Source: Chitinophagaceae bacterium
GTDB taxonomy: Bacteria; Bacteroidota; Bacteroidia; Chitinophagales; Chitinophagaceae
Direction of reading: 5' to 3'
Length of the DNA stretch: 13,271 nt
Assembly (NCBI GenBank): GCA_008080615.1
Contig: VIKJ01000043.1
Coordinates: 1 to 13,271, forward strand
Under the pieces are notes generated by a model that was not told the DNA's origin, ran no database searches, and saw only the letters and a list, made by a program, of their open reading frames with translations. Positions within the stretch are counted from its first letter, which is position 1. Each line of letters starts with the position of its first letter. The position numbers were made by a program, and so were the translations under genes. Shown here piece after piece: positions 6,219 through 13,271 of the stretch.

Positions 6219-6840
6219 ATGCCCTATTATGTCTATAATTAGCAAGCCCAGCAAGTGAAAAAAATAAAATAAGGAAAAGAAACATTACATAAGTACTATT
6301 AATGAATACTTGCTGTAACCCTAGTTTTATTACATCTACAAATGGATATGGATAAAACTGAACAATTGAGCCACGAATCAATGTATATATCAAATAAATG
6401 AGCGGGTAAATTAAAAAGTATACAATAGAATTATATTGAACCTTTCGTTTCGATTCAAAAACCAACCAAAAAATAAAGGTGGCAATAGGTGTAACTCCAT
6501 GAAGAATATTATTTGCCAATAAATTGAGCCCTTGTAGAGAATAGAGTTTACTTAAAATAACCTGATAAATAAGACCCACTACCATAATATAAACAGTAAC
6601 AGACAATGAAGTTGCTGGTTGCAAAAAAAAGTGAGTTGGCTGCTGCTTCTTAAAAATTTGCATTGCAAAAAATGTAGCTACAATTAAATTACTTAAAATA
6701 GTGAAATAACTAAAAAATCGCACAACAGCTTCTACAGGAGGCAATTTAGTATGTTGCATCATTACAATAAACTGCAACAATACCCCAACTAGGGTTACAA
6801 TTAAAATATTCCAAGCAGTAATTGTTTTATTTACGATCAT
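6217..6840 (-). CDS. Pr6Pr / FAR-17a-AIG1-ADTRP family membrane protein
   Basis: This is a 207-aa membrane protein with about six hydrophobic helices and short polar loops. It resembles bacterial Pr6Pr-family proteins, related to animal AIG1 and ADTRP. Those animal enzymes are threonine hydrolases of fatty-acid esters of hydroxy fatty acids and use a conserved Thr and His. Here T47 sits in FSYFTILSN and H114 in NNILHGVTP, inside predicted membrane segments, matching the positions expected for that pair. The charged VFESKRKVQY loop (about 127-136) and the late PYPFVDV (about 165-171) also fit the family. It starts at ATG 6838-6840, 9 bases behind the YitT-type gene, so the two likely form an operon. 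Activity of the bacterial branch is not known to me; enzyme function is inference. Confidence 0.78.
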   Translation of the reverse strand: MIVNKTITAWNILIVTLVGVLLQFIVMMQHTKLPPVEAVVRFFSYFTILSNLIVATFFAMQIFKKQQPTHFFLQPATSLSVTVYIMVVGLIYQVILSKLYSLQGLNLLANNILHGVTPIATFIFWLVFESKRKVQYNSIVYFLIYPLIYLIYTLIRGSIVQFYPYPFVDVIKLGLQQVFINSTYVMFLFLILFFSLAGLANYRHNRA

Positions 6841-6849
6841 ACCATTAGT

Positions 6850-7827
6850 TTAATGTTGCAAAACTCTTTTCTTAATCATACCACCCTTGGTGTCTTTAAT
6901 GCTATTCATTACTACGAATGCATTGGGATCTATTTTTTCTACTTCTGTATTTAGTTTACTAACTTCTAAACGGGTAATTACAGTATACACAATATCCGTT
7001 TCATGGGTATGACCATGCTTTCCAAAACCGCGCTTACCGCTATATACAGTTACTCCTCTACCTAAAATATCTGTAACCATTACACGCATTTTTTCACTAT
7101 GAACAGAAATGATGGTTACACCAGTGTATTCTTCTACACCAACAATTACAAAATCAAGTGTTTTAGAAGCAGACAAATAGGTTAGCATCGAATATAGTGC
7201 TGCTTCTATAGAAAGTAAATAAGCAGCTGCACTAAAAATAAGAATATTGATAAGGGTGATGATATCGCCAATGGTGGTGCCAAATTTTCTACTTAAAAAT
7301 ATGGCCAATACTTCTGTTCCATCTAATACACCACCTCCCCTTACCGAAAGCCCAATACCAGCGCCTAAAAAGAACCCACCAAAAACAGCAACCAATAATT
7401 TGTCTTGAGTAACTTGAGGAAAACGAAAAAAAGCCATCGCTAATGCAAGCCCTACAATCGCAATACTTGCTTTAATTGCAAACTGTTTTCCAATTACATT
7501 AAAGCCAAGCACTATAAAGGGAATATTTACCAGAACAATTAGCAATGATATGGGCATCTGCAAAAGCTCTGCCGATAATAAGGAAATACCTGTAGCACCT
7601 CCGTCAATAAAATTATTGGGCAACAAAAAACTTTCTAAACCAAATGCGGCTGATGCAATTCCTAAACCAATATAAATTGCATCTCTTAAGTAAGAGAAAA
7701 AAGTGATTTTTAGTTCTCTAATTCCTTTCCCAATTTCATACTCACTGAAAACCAATTTCTCATTGCTTTCCTTATACTTTTTTTTAAGTACCTGATTAAT
7801 AATGATGGATCTGAAAAGAGAATTCAT
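6850..7827 (-). CDS. YitT family membrane protein (DUF161 plus DUF2179)
   Basis: This 325-aa protein has an N-terminal polar stretch of about 45 residues, about five membrane helices (about 48-225) and a soluble C-terminal DUF2179-like domain (about 232-315). Family signatures are AFGLESFLLPNNFIDGGATGIS, NIPFIVLGF, VRGGGVLDGTE and the closing SIKDTKGGMIKK. YitT proteins are widespread inner-membrane proteins without an agreed function, sometimes described as transporter-like. Two things stand out: the N-terminal extension is longer than in many relatives, with no later ATG that would keep the first helix intact, and a histidine-rich loop KHGHTHETD (270-278) lies in the soluble domain. It is first in a two-gene unit with the Pr6Pr-family gene. 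No clear promoter box is visible in the 96-base gap upstream. Confidence 0.87.
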   Translation of the reverse strand: MNSLFRSIIINQVLKKKYKESNEKLVFSEYEIGKGIRELKITFFSYLRDAIYIGLGIASAAFGLESFLLPNNFIDGGATGISLLSAELLQMPISLLIVLVNIPFIVLGFNVIGKQFAIKASIAIVGLALAMAFFRFPQVTQDKLLVAVFGGFFLGAGIGLSVRGGGVLDGTEVLAIFLSRKFGTTIGDIITLINILIFSAAAYLLSIEAALYSMLTYLSASKTLDFVIVGVEEYTGVTIISVHSEKMRVMVTDILGRGVTVYSGKRGFGKHGHTHETDIVYTVITRLEVSKLNTEVEKIDPNAFVVMNSIKDTKGGMIKKRVLQH

Positions 7828-7923
7828 ACTACATTTATCTTATACTTCAATATACCACTTAAATCAATATTAAATTACAAAAATGCAGCCTTCATTTCCT
7901 CAGCACAACAGATTATAGCTTTG

Positions 7924-8109
7924 TTATTTCTTTTTAGGAGGACTATAATCGAGCGGTAGCATATTGGATAATTTTTCAGACCAAGCCCAGTAGCCTAAAG
8001 CAAGCACATCTTTTCCTGAAAAATAACTCCCGTTAGCAAGCACCACAACCACTTTTTCGGTATCGGGCATAAAAATCTCAGCAGTCATTGGTTGTTTGGG
8101 CCACATCTC
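7924..8109 (-). pseudogene. C-terminal part of the frameshifted carboxypeptidase-regulatory-like protein
   Basis: This frame continues the protein encoded at 9019-8078 after a one-base shift. The reading here includes MWPKQPMTAEIFMPDTEK, then GSYFSGKDVLALGYWAWSEKLSNMLPLDY near the end. The GYW-W-E-K-L...LPLDY ending is the typical C-terminus of Bacteroidota proteins with this layout, so the frame is coding and not accidental. Removing one base from the five-T run at 8110-8114 (plus strand) joins both parts as ...PFNSK-EMWPKQ.... An ATG at 8106 exists, but a separate 60-aa gene starting in mid-domain is unlikely. It is 97 bp upstream of the YitT-type gene. Confidence 0.75.
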
Positions 8110-9019
8110 TTTTTGAGTTAAACGGTACTTGTAAATGGTCTTTAAATTGAAGTCCTAGCGTAACACTATCAATTACAAATGCAATGCTATCACCTTTTAA
8201 AAGTGTGTTAATAAGTATATTAAAATTATCACTACCATTTGAAAAAGGTTGATTTTTCTTTTCTTTATTTCTTTTAATTCTCCTCACTTCATACCCTTCA
8301 GCTTCTAATGTATTTCTGTAAAGGCTTCGCATAAAATGCATTATTGAACCATTATATGTTTCCTCACGATTTTTTTTCCATCTAGTTTCAACTCGATCAT
8401 TTTTGGCTTCTAAATCTGAGAAAAGTGGATATCCCTGATAAAATAACACCCTTGTAGAATAATTAAATTCAAATACATTCAGGTCGTATTTTAATTCATA
8501 CCCTAATGCTTCATTTTGTATATGCAATGGTTGATCTGCATATGCCTTTAAGGTATTCGTTTTTTTATTAAATCTAAAACGAACAACTTCTTTATTCAAT
8601 AATTTACAATCTTCGGCATTGGGTGTTTTTCCAATTAGGTTTTCCATAAAAAAATCACCCCATTTCTTCCAACCATCCTTTTCATAATTTAACACAATAA
8701 CCTCTTGGAGTTCCTTCACTTTTGGGACAAGTAAAATTTCTAAATTTGAAGGAATTGTGCTGGAAGATATTGCAACTGAGTAGGTTTCGTACCCTATCAT
8801 TGATACCACCAAATCGAATCTACCTTCGGGGAATGGCTGCAATACAAAGCTTCCATTATCTTTCGAAATTGTGCCAACAGAGGTATTGCTCAAGAAAATA
8901 CTTGCAGAAGCTACAGGCAATTTTGAATCTTTTGCTAGCACATTACCAATCAGCTTCTTTTGTGCATTTGAAAAAAAAGCACAAAACAATAAGCCAAATA
9001 TCGCAATTGTCCTTTTCAT
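8078..9019 (-). CDS. secreted CarboxypepD_reg-like domain protein, frameshifted near its 3' end
   Basis: As read, the frame gives 313 aa. Residues 1-20 form a signal peptide (MKRTIAIFGLLFCAFFSNAQ). Residues 21-100 are a carboxypeptidase-regulatory-like beta-sandwich (GNVLAKDSKLPVASASIFL...TISKDNGSFVL...MIGYET), the plug-like domain found at the start of many Bacteroidota surface proteins. The rest is a long family-specific domain with GDFFMENLIGKT and FMRSLYRNTLEAEGYEV. The last residues (after about 302) are out of frame: the natural C-terminus continues in the frame 8109-7924, and the apparent stop at 8078 results from the shift. The full product would be about 364 aa. It starts 10 bases behind lysC and probably shares its transcript. 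The exact role is unknown; outer-membrane or periplasmic location is inferred from the signal peptide. Confidence 0.82.
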   Translation of the reverse strand: MKRTIAIFGLLFCAFFSNAQKKLIGNVLAKDSKLPVASASIFLSNTSVGTISKDNGSFVLQPFPEGRFDLVVSMIGYETYSVAISSSTIPSNLEILLVPKVKELQEVIVLNYEKDGWKKWGDFFMENLIGKTPNAEDCKLLNKEVVRFRFNKKTNTLKAYADQPLHIQNEALGYELKYDLNVFEFNYSTRVLFYQGYPLFSDLEAKNDRVETRWKKNREETYNGSIMHFMRSLYRNTLEAEGYEVRRIKRNKEKKNQPFSNGSDNFNILINTLLKGDSIAFVIDSVTLGLQFKDHLQVPFNSKRDVAQTTNDC

Positions 9020-9029
9020 TTAAATTCAT

Positions 9030-10349
9030 TTAAAGTCCAAACAAACCACTATTGAGCAATTGCAATGTTTTTGTTTTAAACGTACCAGGCACCAATAATG
9101 AAATGTTGTGATGACTTCCACCATAACTTACCATTGTTACTGGCACTTCTTTTAATGATTCAAATAATTTTTGCAATACATGATCTGTTTGTGCTATTTC
9201 ATTTCCAACGATTGAAACAATTGTTTGCTCTTTCTCTATTTCTACAGTACCAAAGGGTTCTAATTCCTTAATGATTTGAGGTAAAAATTGATCTGAATCG
9301 ATGGTTACAGATACCGCCACTTCAGACGTAGTAATCATATCGATTGATGTTTTATACTTTTCAAATACTTCAAATACTTTTCTCAAAAATCCATAGGCCA
9401 ATAGCATTCGGCTACTCTTGATTTTAATAGCAATGATACCGTCTTTTGCTGCTACCGCTTTAACACCTACACTTCCTGCTTCTTTAGTAATTACAGTTCC
9501 ATGTGCTTCGGGTTGCATGGTATTTAATAACCGAACCGGAACATTTTCTAATTGTGCAGGCCAAATACAAGTAGGGTGTAAAATTTTTGCTCCAAAATAA
9601 GCCAGCTCTGCAGCCTCATCAAAACTAAGTTGCTCAATGGCTACTGTTTTATTTACTATCCTTGGATCGTTATTGTGCATTCCATCAATATCAGTCCAAA
9701 TTTCACAAACTGAACAATTGCTTGCAGCAGCTACCAATGAAGCTGTATAATCACTTCCTCCTCTCTTTAAATTATCTACTTCCCCTTTTGCATTTCTGCA
9801 GATATAACCTTGCGTTACCAAAATATTTTTATCCGCATGTTTCTTCAGTAGCTGAGCTAATTTAACTTTAATACTACCCAACTGAGGTTCTTCGTTAGCA
9901 TCAATGGTCATGAATTCTAACGCTGGCAATAATTCGTGACTAATCCCTTTCTCTTCTAAATAAGCACTAAATAATTTTGTACTCATTAATTCGCCCTGCG
10001 CTAGAATATCTTTATTAAGCGCTTCACTAAATGATATGCGCAAAATGATTTGTAAAAATTCAAAATGTTCTGCAATTATACCTTCTGCTTTATTTCTAGC
10101 TGCTTCTGTAACCAATAACTGCTGAATGAAATTTTTATAATGTTCATGCAATAATTCAATTCGCTGTTTTGCAGCAGAACGATCACCTATGGCTAAACTA
10201 TTGCTGATTTCTACCAATGCATTGGTAGTTCCACTTAACGCACTTAATACAACAATCTTTCTTTCACTGTCTTTTGTAATTAACTGTGCAACTTCCTGCA
10301 TACGCTCCGGCTTTCCTACACTGGTGCCGCCAAACTTCATGACTTTCAT
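9030..10349 (-). CDS. lysC: aspartate kinase (monofunctional)
   Basis: Aspartate kinase phosphorylates aspartate with ATP, the first step to lysine/diaminopimelate, threonine and methionine. The protein has 439 aa and no homoserine dehydrogenase domain. Visible motifs are KFGGTSVG (5-12), LAQGELMSTKLFSAYL (116-131), KRGGSDYTASL (195-205, the signature that binds substrate), EIWTDIDGMHNNDPR (216-230) and FGAKILHP (252-259). Two ACT-like regulatory segments follow (about 305-365 and 375-435), which in the family bind lysine or threonine for feedback inhibition. The start at ATG 10349 is preceded by a purine-rich GGGGGAGGGG stretch, and a second ATG three codons in is possible. It likely forms a transcript with the secreted protein gene 10 bp downstream. 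Which amino acid inhibits it cannot be read from sequence. Confidence 0.95.
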   Translation of the reverse strand: MKVMKFGGTSVGKPERMQEVAQLITKDSERKIVVLSALSGTTNALVEISNSLAIGDRSAAKQRIELLHEHYKNFIQQLLVTEAARNKAEGIIAEHFEFLQIILRISFSEALNKDILAQGELMSTKLFSAYLEEKGISHELLPALEFMTIDANEEPQLGSIKVKLAQLLKKHADKNILVTQGYICRNAKGEVDNLKRGGSDYTASLVAAASNCSVCEIWTDIDGMHNNDPRIVNKTVAIEQLSFDEAAELAYFGAKILHPTCIWPAQLENVPVRLLNTMQPEAHGTVITKEAGSVGVKAVAAKDGIIAIKIKSSRMLLAYGFLRKVFEVFEKYKTSIDMITTSEVAVSVTIDSDQFLPQIIKELEPFGTVEIEKEQTIVSIVGNEIAQTDHVLQKLFESLKEVPVTMVSYGGSHHNISLLVPGTFKTKTLQLLNSGLFGL

Positions 10350-10353
10350 AAGA

Positions 10354-10363
10354 ACCCCTCCCC
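10354..10363 (-). promoter_or_regulatory. strong purine-rich ribosome binding site of lysC
   Basis: On the minus strand GGGGAGGGG-type sequence (within 10363-10354) lies about 5 bases before the lysC ATG. It is the most Shine-Dalgarno-like sequence I noticed in front of any gene here, where most starts have none. Confidence 0.5.
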
Positions 10364-10389
10364 CAATTTTAATGAATGAATAATTTTGG

Positions 10390-10397
10390 CAAATGTA
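10390..10397 (-). promoter_or_regulatory. candidate -7 element of the lysC promoter
   Basis: TACATTTG on the minus strand is an exact TAnnTTTG match, 41 bp upstream of the lysC ATG and between lysC and the chitinase gene. The -33 element would be the TTTC at 10419-10416, 18 bp away and imperfect. It suggests that lysC has its own start even though the chitinase gene upstream runs the same way and no terminator is visible between them. Confidence 0.45.
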
Positions 10398-10422
10398 CTT
10401 CTCCTAACTGATATTGAAACGG

Positions 10423-11283
10423 CTATTGCCCAAATGGACGCTGATTACCACAAGCAAGGTTTTCACCGGGGTCAACTTTAAAATATTTACAGAAATAAGT
10501 ATAATATGCAAGCCTGTACCCTGCTTTTACAGAAACGGCTCCCCCACATTCTATTCCCCCATTTATAACATTGGCAACAGCTCCAAAACCGGGAAGTCTT
10601 CCTGCAATACTATCTTTCTTTTCGGGAATCCAAGCACCACGCATGATTTCACTGCAAGATGGCTTAGGATATTGAGGGGTAACCCAAAACCATATAGCTG
10701 AAGCAAAGCTTACTACAGGGTCAATTGCTACAATAGAAGGTTTTTTAAGTAAGGTATTTTTATTACAATAATAAAATTGACTGAACTGTGCATAATTGTA
10801 ATTCCAAGATAATTGCATAGGGCCTCTTCCGTGATAGGATTGATTTTTAACTGGAGGAAATTTTTTCTTAGATGTATCACTGTAATGTGAACTTCCCTTT
10901 TCAAAACCTCGTTCTTCTAAAAAATAAAGTCCCCAGGCAAAATATCCACCTGGTGCATCGTCCCAGCCACCGCTGGTTTCGTGAGCCATATTGGCAAGAA
11001 ATGAAGCCAACTCTCTTTTCTTTTGCACAAGCGTGCCTTTTGATAAAAATTGAGGAAACTTTTTTGCTGCTTTAATGAACGCATCATAAGAATAGAATTC
11101 TTTTTTGGCAAGTGTTATTGGGTAGCCATCTCTTGTAGATGATATAGCATATCTATTAGGAAACAATTCATTCCATTGTTGCTTGCTAATGAGTTTGGCA
11201 ATAGGAGGTTGAGCTTTTACATAGATACTTAATTGCATCAAAGTGCAAAAGATGAACAGAAAAAAAAGACCTTCTTTACGCAT
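10423..11283 (-). CDS. secreted glycoside hydrolase family 19 chitinase
   Basis: GH19 chitinases hydrolyse beta-1,4-linked N-acetylglucosamine polymers by inversion. The protein has 286 aa: a signal peptide (about 1-24, ending YVKAQ) and then one GH19 catalytic domain without a visible carbohydrate-binding module. The catalytic acid is E102 in AHETSGGW, and the second acid is E124 in FLEERG, 22 residues later, the same spacing as E67/E89 in the barley enzyme. YHGRGPMQLSWNYNY (150-164), WFWVTPQYPKPS (198-209) and INGGIECGG (240-248) are further GH19 signatures. The ATG at 11283 is the natural start. It lies 12 bases behind the Ldh-family gene, suggesting one transcript, although no metabolic link between them is evident. 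Activity on chitin or a chitin-like cell-wall substrate is inferred from intact catalytic residues. Confidence 0.93.
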   Translation of the reverse strand: MRKEGLFFLFIFCTLMQLSIYVKAQPPIAKLISKQQWNELFPNRYAISSTRDGYPITLAKKEFYSYDAFIKAAKKFPQFLSKGTLVQKKRELASFLANMAHETSGGWDDAPGGYFAWGLYFLEERGFEKGSSHYSDTSKKKFPPVKNQSYHGRGPMQLSWNYNYAQFSQFYYCNKNTLLKKPSIVAIDPVVSFASAIWFWVTPQYPKPSCSEIMRGAWIPEKKDSIAGRLPGFGAVANVINGGIECGGAVSVKAGYRLAYYTYFCKYFKVDPGENLACGNQRPFGQ

Positions 11284-11295
11284 TAGACTCCTTCA

Positions 11296-12372
11296 TTATA
11301 ATCCTTGTAAATTAAATACGGCAGCTGTAGATCTTAAGTCTTCTACCACCATATCTAATAAGGGAATTCCTTCTTTCATTCTTATATACTCCATTGCTCG
11401 CTCGGGATCCCCTGGTATCAATACTTTTTCTTGTTCATCAATGGGTTTGGCAGCACGAAAACGCTGAATCCATTGATCCATATGAAATTTAAAATCTGTT
11501 GCTGGCCTAAAAGCATCAATTCGCATAGCGCCAAAAAAATGCCCCAAACCCTTACCTGGCATATTTTCGGGCATAGGTACATAAGCAGGAAAAGGAGGCG
11601 CCCAAGGCCCATAAGATGCACCACTTAATACAGCAGAAAATATATCTACAATGCTTCCCAATGCGTAGCCTTTATGACTTCCATGCTCTCGATCTGTTCC
11701 CAGTGGAAGCAATGCTCCCTTTTTCTTTAAAATATTTGCATCCGTACTTGAATTACCTAGTTCATCTTGTACCCAACCCATTGGGGCTGACTCATTTTTG
11801 CGTTGCAATATTTCTAATTTTCCATTTGCTGCAGTAGTTGTTGCAAAATCAGCAACAAATGGAGGTTCAGTTCCTGCAGGAACAGCAACTGCAATAGGAT
11901 TGGTACCCAACATTTTTTCTAAAGAAAAAGTAGGTGCTACAAGTGCACTAGCATTGGTCATGGCCATCCCAATCATATCTTCTTTTAATGCCATCATTGC
12001 ATGATAACCAGCAATACCAAAATGATTGGAATTTTGAACACTTACCCAACCTGTACCTACTTGCTTAGCTTTATCAATGGCTACTTGCATTGCAAATGGC
12101 GCAACTACTAAGCCCAATCCAGCATCACCATCTATCACTGCAGTAGAAGGTGTTTCATGAATTATTTTTATGGAAGGATTGGCATTGATTCTTTTTGCTT
12201 GCCATAAACGCACATATCCACTAAGGCGCGCCACACCATGACTATCAATTCCACGCAAATCTGCAGATACCAAAACTTCTGCAGCAAGGGTGGCATCTTT
12301 TTCACTGCAGCCCATTGATAAAAAAATGGTTTTTGAAAAATGAACCAATTGTTCGTAGGAATATACTAGCAT
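11296..12372 (-). CDS. Ldh family oxidoreductase (malate/L-lactate/ureidoglycolate dehydrogenase-like)
   Basis: This 358-aa cytosolic protein belongs to the NAD(P)-dependent malate/L-lactate dehydrogenase family that is unrelated to classical LDH/MDH. Members reduce or oxidise 2-hydroxy acids, ureidoglycolate or cyclic imino acids. Visible motifs are ADLRGIDSHGVARL (37-50, with conserved H45), GTGWVSVQNSNHFGIAGYH (106-124, H117), MLGTNPIAVAVP (154-165, cofactor site) and GSHKGYALG (231-239). The length is normal. The ATG at 12372 gives the usual short N-terminus before SYEQL. It precedes the chitinase gene by 12 bases. Substrate cannot be predicted; malate, lactate, sulfolactate, ureidoglycolate and delta1-piperideine-2-carboxylate are all known in the family. 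Confidence 0.92.
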   Translation of the reverse strand: MLVYSYEQLVHFSKTIFLSMGCSEKDATLAAEVLVSADLRGIDSHGVARLSGYVRLWQAKRINANPSIKIIHETPSTAVIDGDAGLGLVVAPFAMQVAIDKAKQVGTGWVSVQNSNHFGIAGYHAMMALKEDMIGMAMTNASALVAPTFSLEKMLGTNPIAVAVPAGTEPPFVADFATTTAANGKLEILQRKNESAPMGWVQDELGNSSTDANILKKKGALLPLGTDREHGSHKGYALGSIVDIFSAVLSGASYGPWAPPFPAYVPMPENMPGKGLGHFFGAMRIDAFRPATDFKFHMDQWIQRFRAAKPIDEQEKVLIPGDPERAMEYIRMKEGIPLLDMVVEDLRSTAAVFNLQGL

Positions 12373-12395
12373 CTGTACAGTTTAGCTTATCGGTA

Positions 12396-12403
12396 CAAAT
12401 TTA
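12396..12403 (-). promoter_or_regulatory. candidate -7 element for the Ldh-chitinase unit
   Basis: TAAATTTG on the minus strand is an exact TAnnTTTG match, 24 bp upstream of the Ldh-family ATG and just after the ssb terminator, which is where a new promoter is expected. The -33 element is not clear. Confidence 0.45.
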
Positions 12404-12425
12404 CTGTTATGGTTCCTATAAGCAT

Positions 12426-12450
12426 AAAAAAAAGGATGGTGGCCATCCTT
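12426..12450 (-). terminator. intrinsic terminator of ssb
   Basis: On the minus strand AAGGATGG pairs perfectly with CCATCCTT (8 bp, 12450-12432) around a 3-base loop. A run of eight T residues follows, partly shared with the stem end (12433-12426). It lies 22 bases after the ssb stop codon. Confidence 0.85.
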
Positions 12451-12472
12451 CTTTCTGAATATTAACGAACTT

Positions 12473-12904
12473 TTAAAACGGCAAATCGTCGAAAGCTTCT
12501 GTTATATCTGATGCTGCAGGAGCAGATGGTTGAGCAGAACCTGCTGATGATGGTTGATATCCACCACCAGAATTACCACTTTCATTTGATCTACTTCCTA
12601 ATAATTGTACACTAGAAACTCTTAAAGAAAGTGTAGCTCCATTCACACCTTCTTTAGTTGTATAGGTTCGCACATCTGGTTGACCTTCTACATATACCTG
12701 TGTACCCTTTTTTAAATACGGTGCAATGCCTGTTCTTTCTGTCCAATAAGCACAGTCAACCCAAATGGTTTTATCTTTTTGATTGCCCTGAGCATCTTTG
12801 TATCGCTCGGTATGCGCTACGGTGAAATTGATTACATTTTTTCCGCTTACGGTATTCATTACCGCATCTCTTCCCAAATTGCCAATGGCTGTTAATTTGA
12901 TCAT
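12473..12904 (-). CDS. ssb: single-stranded DNA-binding protein
   Basis: SSB coats single-stranded DNA in replication, recombination and repair and recruits partner proteins through its C-terminal tip. The protein has 143 aa. An OB-fold domain spans about 1-103 (IGNLGRDAVM, VINFTVAHTERYKD, WVDCAYWTE, YLKKGTQVYVEGQPDVRTY). A low-complexity Gly/Ser/Pro/Ala linker follows (about 104-132). The acidic tip ends in DDLPF, the standard partner-binding end. The ATG at 12904 is the natural start. It is a single-gene unit with a terminator directly behind it. I saw no convincing -7 box in its upstream spacer, which it shares with mnmA. Confidence 0.96.
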   Translation of the reverse strand: MIKLTAIGNLGRDAVMNTVSGKNVINFTVAHTERYKDAQGNQKDKTIWVDCAYWTERTGIAPYLKKGTQVYVEGQPDVRTYTTKEGVNGATLSLRVSSVQLLGSRSNESGNSGGGYQPSSAGSAQPSAPAASDITEAFDDLPF

Positions 12905-13144
12905 AGGTTCATTTTTATAAATATCTGAAAAATGAAATTAAGTAAATGCGTAATAACCGCAACCTAAAAGTTATTTACACTGTTCCCCCTTTTTATGCTT
13001 TCATCCGGCTATTACTGTTTCCCATCCTCCATTTTGTGCCTCCAATGGCTAATTTTTCGCTTTTCGACATAGCAAATGCCTATCCCCACTGCCTGCCGGC
13101 CTCGTTTTTAGTTCAGTTGTTCTACTTTTGCTAAAATTTGTTCA
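12905..13144. other. ssb / mnmA divergent spacer
   Basis: This 240-base spacer separates the divergent ssb and mnmA starts. It is pyrimidine-rich on the plus strand around 12970-13040. A 62-codon open frame at 12946-13134 has no recognisable features (Phe/Pro/Leu-rich) and overlaps the mnmA promoter, so I do not call it a gene. I see no RNA gene or strong hairpin. Confidence 0.5.
13123..13130 (+). promoter_or_regulatory. candidate -7 element of the mnmA promoter
   Basis: TACTTTTG is an exact TAnnTTTG match, 14 bp before the mnmA ATG. Transcription would begin near 13136, giving a leader of under 10 nt. The -33 position is T-rich but without a clear TTG at the usual distance. Confidence 0.45.
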
Positions 13145-13271
13145 ATGAGTAGGAAAGGGAAAGTGTTGGTAGCAATGAGTGGGGGTATTGATAGTACCGT
13201 TACTGCCCTCATGTTACACAATGAAGGATATGAAGTGATTGGCATTACCATGAAAACTTGGGACTATGCCA
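13145..13271 (+). CDS. mnmA: tRNA-specific 2-thiouridylase, 3' end outside window
   Basis: MnmA adds sulfur to U34 of Lys, Glu and Gln tRNAs after activating the base with ATP. Only the first 42 codons are inside the window. The start MSRKGKVLVAMSGGIDST contains the PP-loop ATP-pyrophosphatase motif (SGGIDST, residues 11-17). It is followed by VTALMLHNEGYEVIGITMKTWDYA, the usual MnmA continuation in Bacteroidota. ThiI or other PP-loop enzymes are less likely because the ITMKTWDYA segment is characteristic of MnmA. The ATG at 13145 fits a candidate promoter close upstream. Confidence 0.93.
   Translation, partial: MSRKGKVLVAMSGGIDSTVTALMLHNEGYEVIGITMKTWDYA

Noticed and set aside
8722..9033. 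Plus-strand 103-aa ORF opposite the secreted protein gene
   Set aside because: Antisense to a clear signal-peptide and CarboxypepD_reg-like coding region; no independent support.
10414..10701. Plus-strand ORF opposite the chitinase gene
   Set aside because: It is a shadow of the well-supported GH19 frame on the minus strand.
12946..13134. 62-codon plus-strand ORF between ssb and mnmA
   Set aside because: No domain, signal or family resemblance, and it covers the mnmA promoter region; likely chance.

Overview
The window looks like a piece of a Bacteroidota chromosome, most likely from the Chitinophagaceae or a close relative. The evidence is the low-GC coding style, repeated matches to the Bacteroidota -7 promoter element TAnnTTTG just upstream of genes, a CcmC/CcmD pair of the Bacteroidota type, a short (~256 aa) AMP nucleosidase, a CarboxypepD_reg-like secreted protein and the mnmA start with its KTWDYA motif. 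The genus is inference; no rRNA is present to settle it. Nothing here looks mobile: I see no transposase, integrase, phage gene, CRISPR array, tRNA or rRNA. No stretch longer than 300 bases lacks a gene.

Layout. 1-1042 (+): the 3' part of thymidine kinase overlaps a CcmB-like heme exporter gene. 1039-1809 (-): AMP nucleosidase, whose stop codon overlaps that of ccmB tail to tail. 1936-2364 (+): a stand-alone HsdR N-terminal-type nuclease-fold protein, divergent from amn across a palindrome-rich spacer. 4810-2456 (-): probable operon ccmC, ccmD, gdhA, closed by a strong terminator. 5123-6172 (+): queA, with its own promoter, a ~95-nt leader containing a possible 22-codon upstream ORF, and a terminator. 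7827-6217 (-): a YitT-family membrane protein followed by a Pr6Pr/AIG1-ADTRP-family membrane protein. 10349-7924 (-): aspartate kinase followed by a secreted carboxypeptidase-regulatory-like protein that is frameshifted near its end. 12372-10423 (-): Ldh-family oxidoreductase followed by a GH19 chitinase. 12904-12473 (-): ssb, with a terminator. 13145 to the end (+): start of mnmA.

Functionally this is mostly core metabolism: nucleotide salvage (tdk, amn), heme handling for cytochrome c maturation (ccmB, ccmC, ccmD), nitrogen and amino-acid metabolism (gdhA, lysC), tRNA modification (queA, mnmA) and DNA replication/repair (ssb). The accessory part is the secreted chitinase, the SusD/TonB-style surface-protein relative, and two small membrane proteins. 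I found no clearly new multi-gene system. The observation most worth following up is the queA leader: a short ORF begins with a near-copy of the queA start site and ends 4 nt before queA with Tyr, His and Asp codons, which are read by the tRNAs that queuosine modifies.
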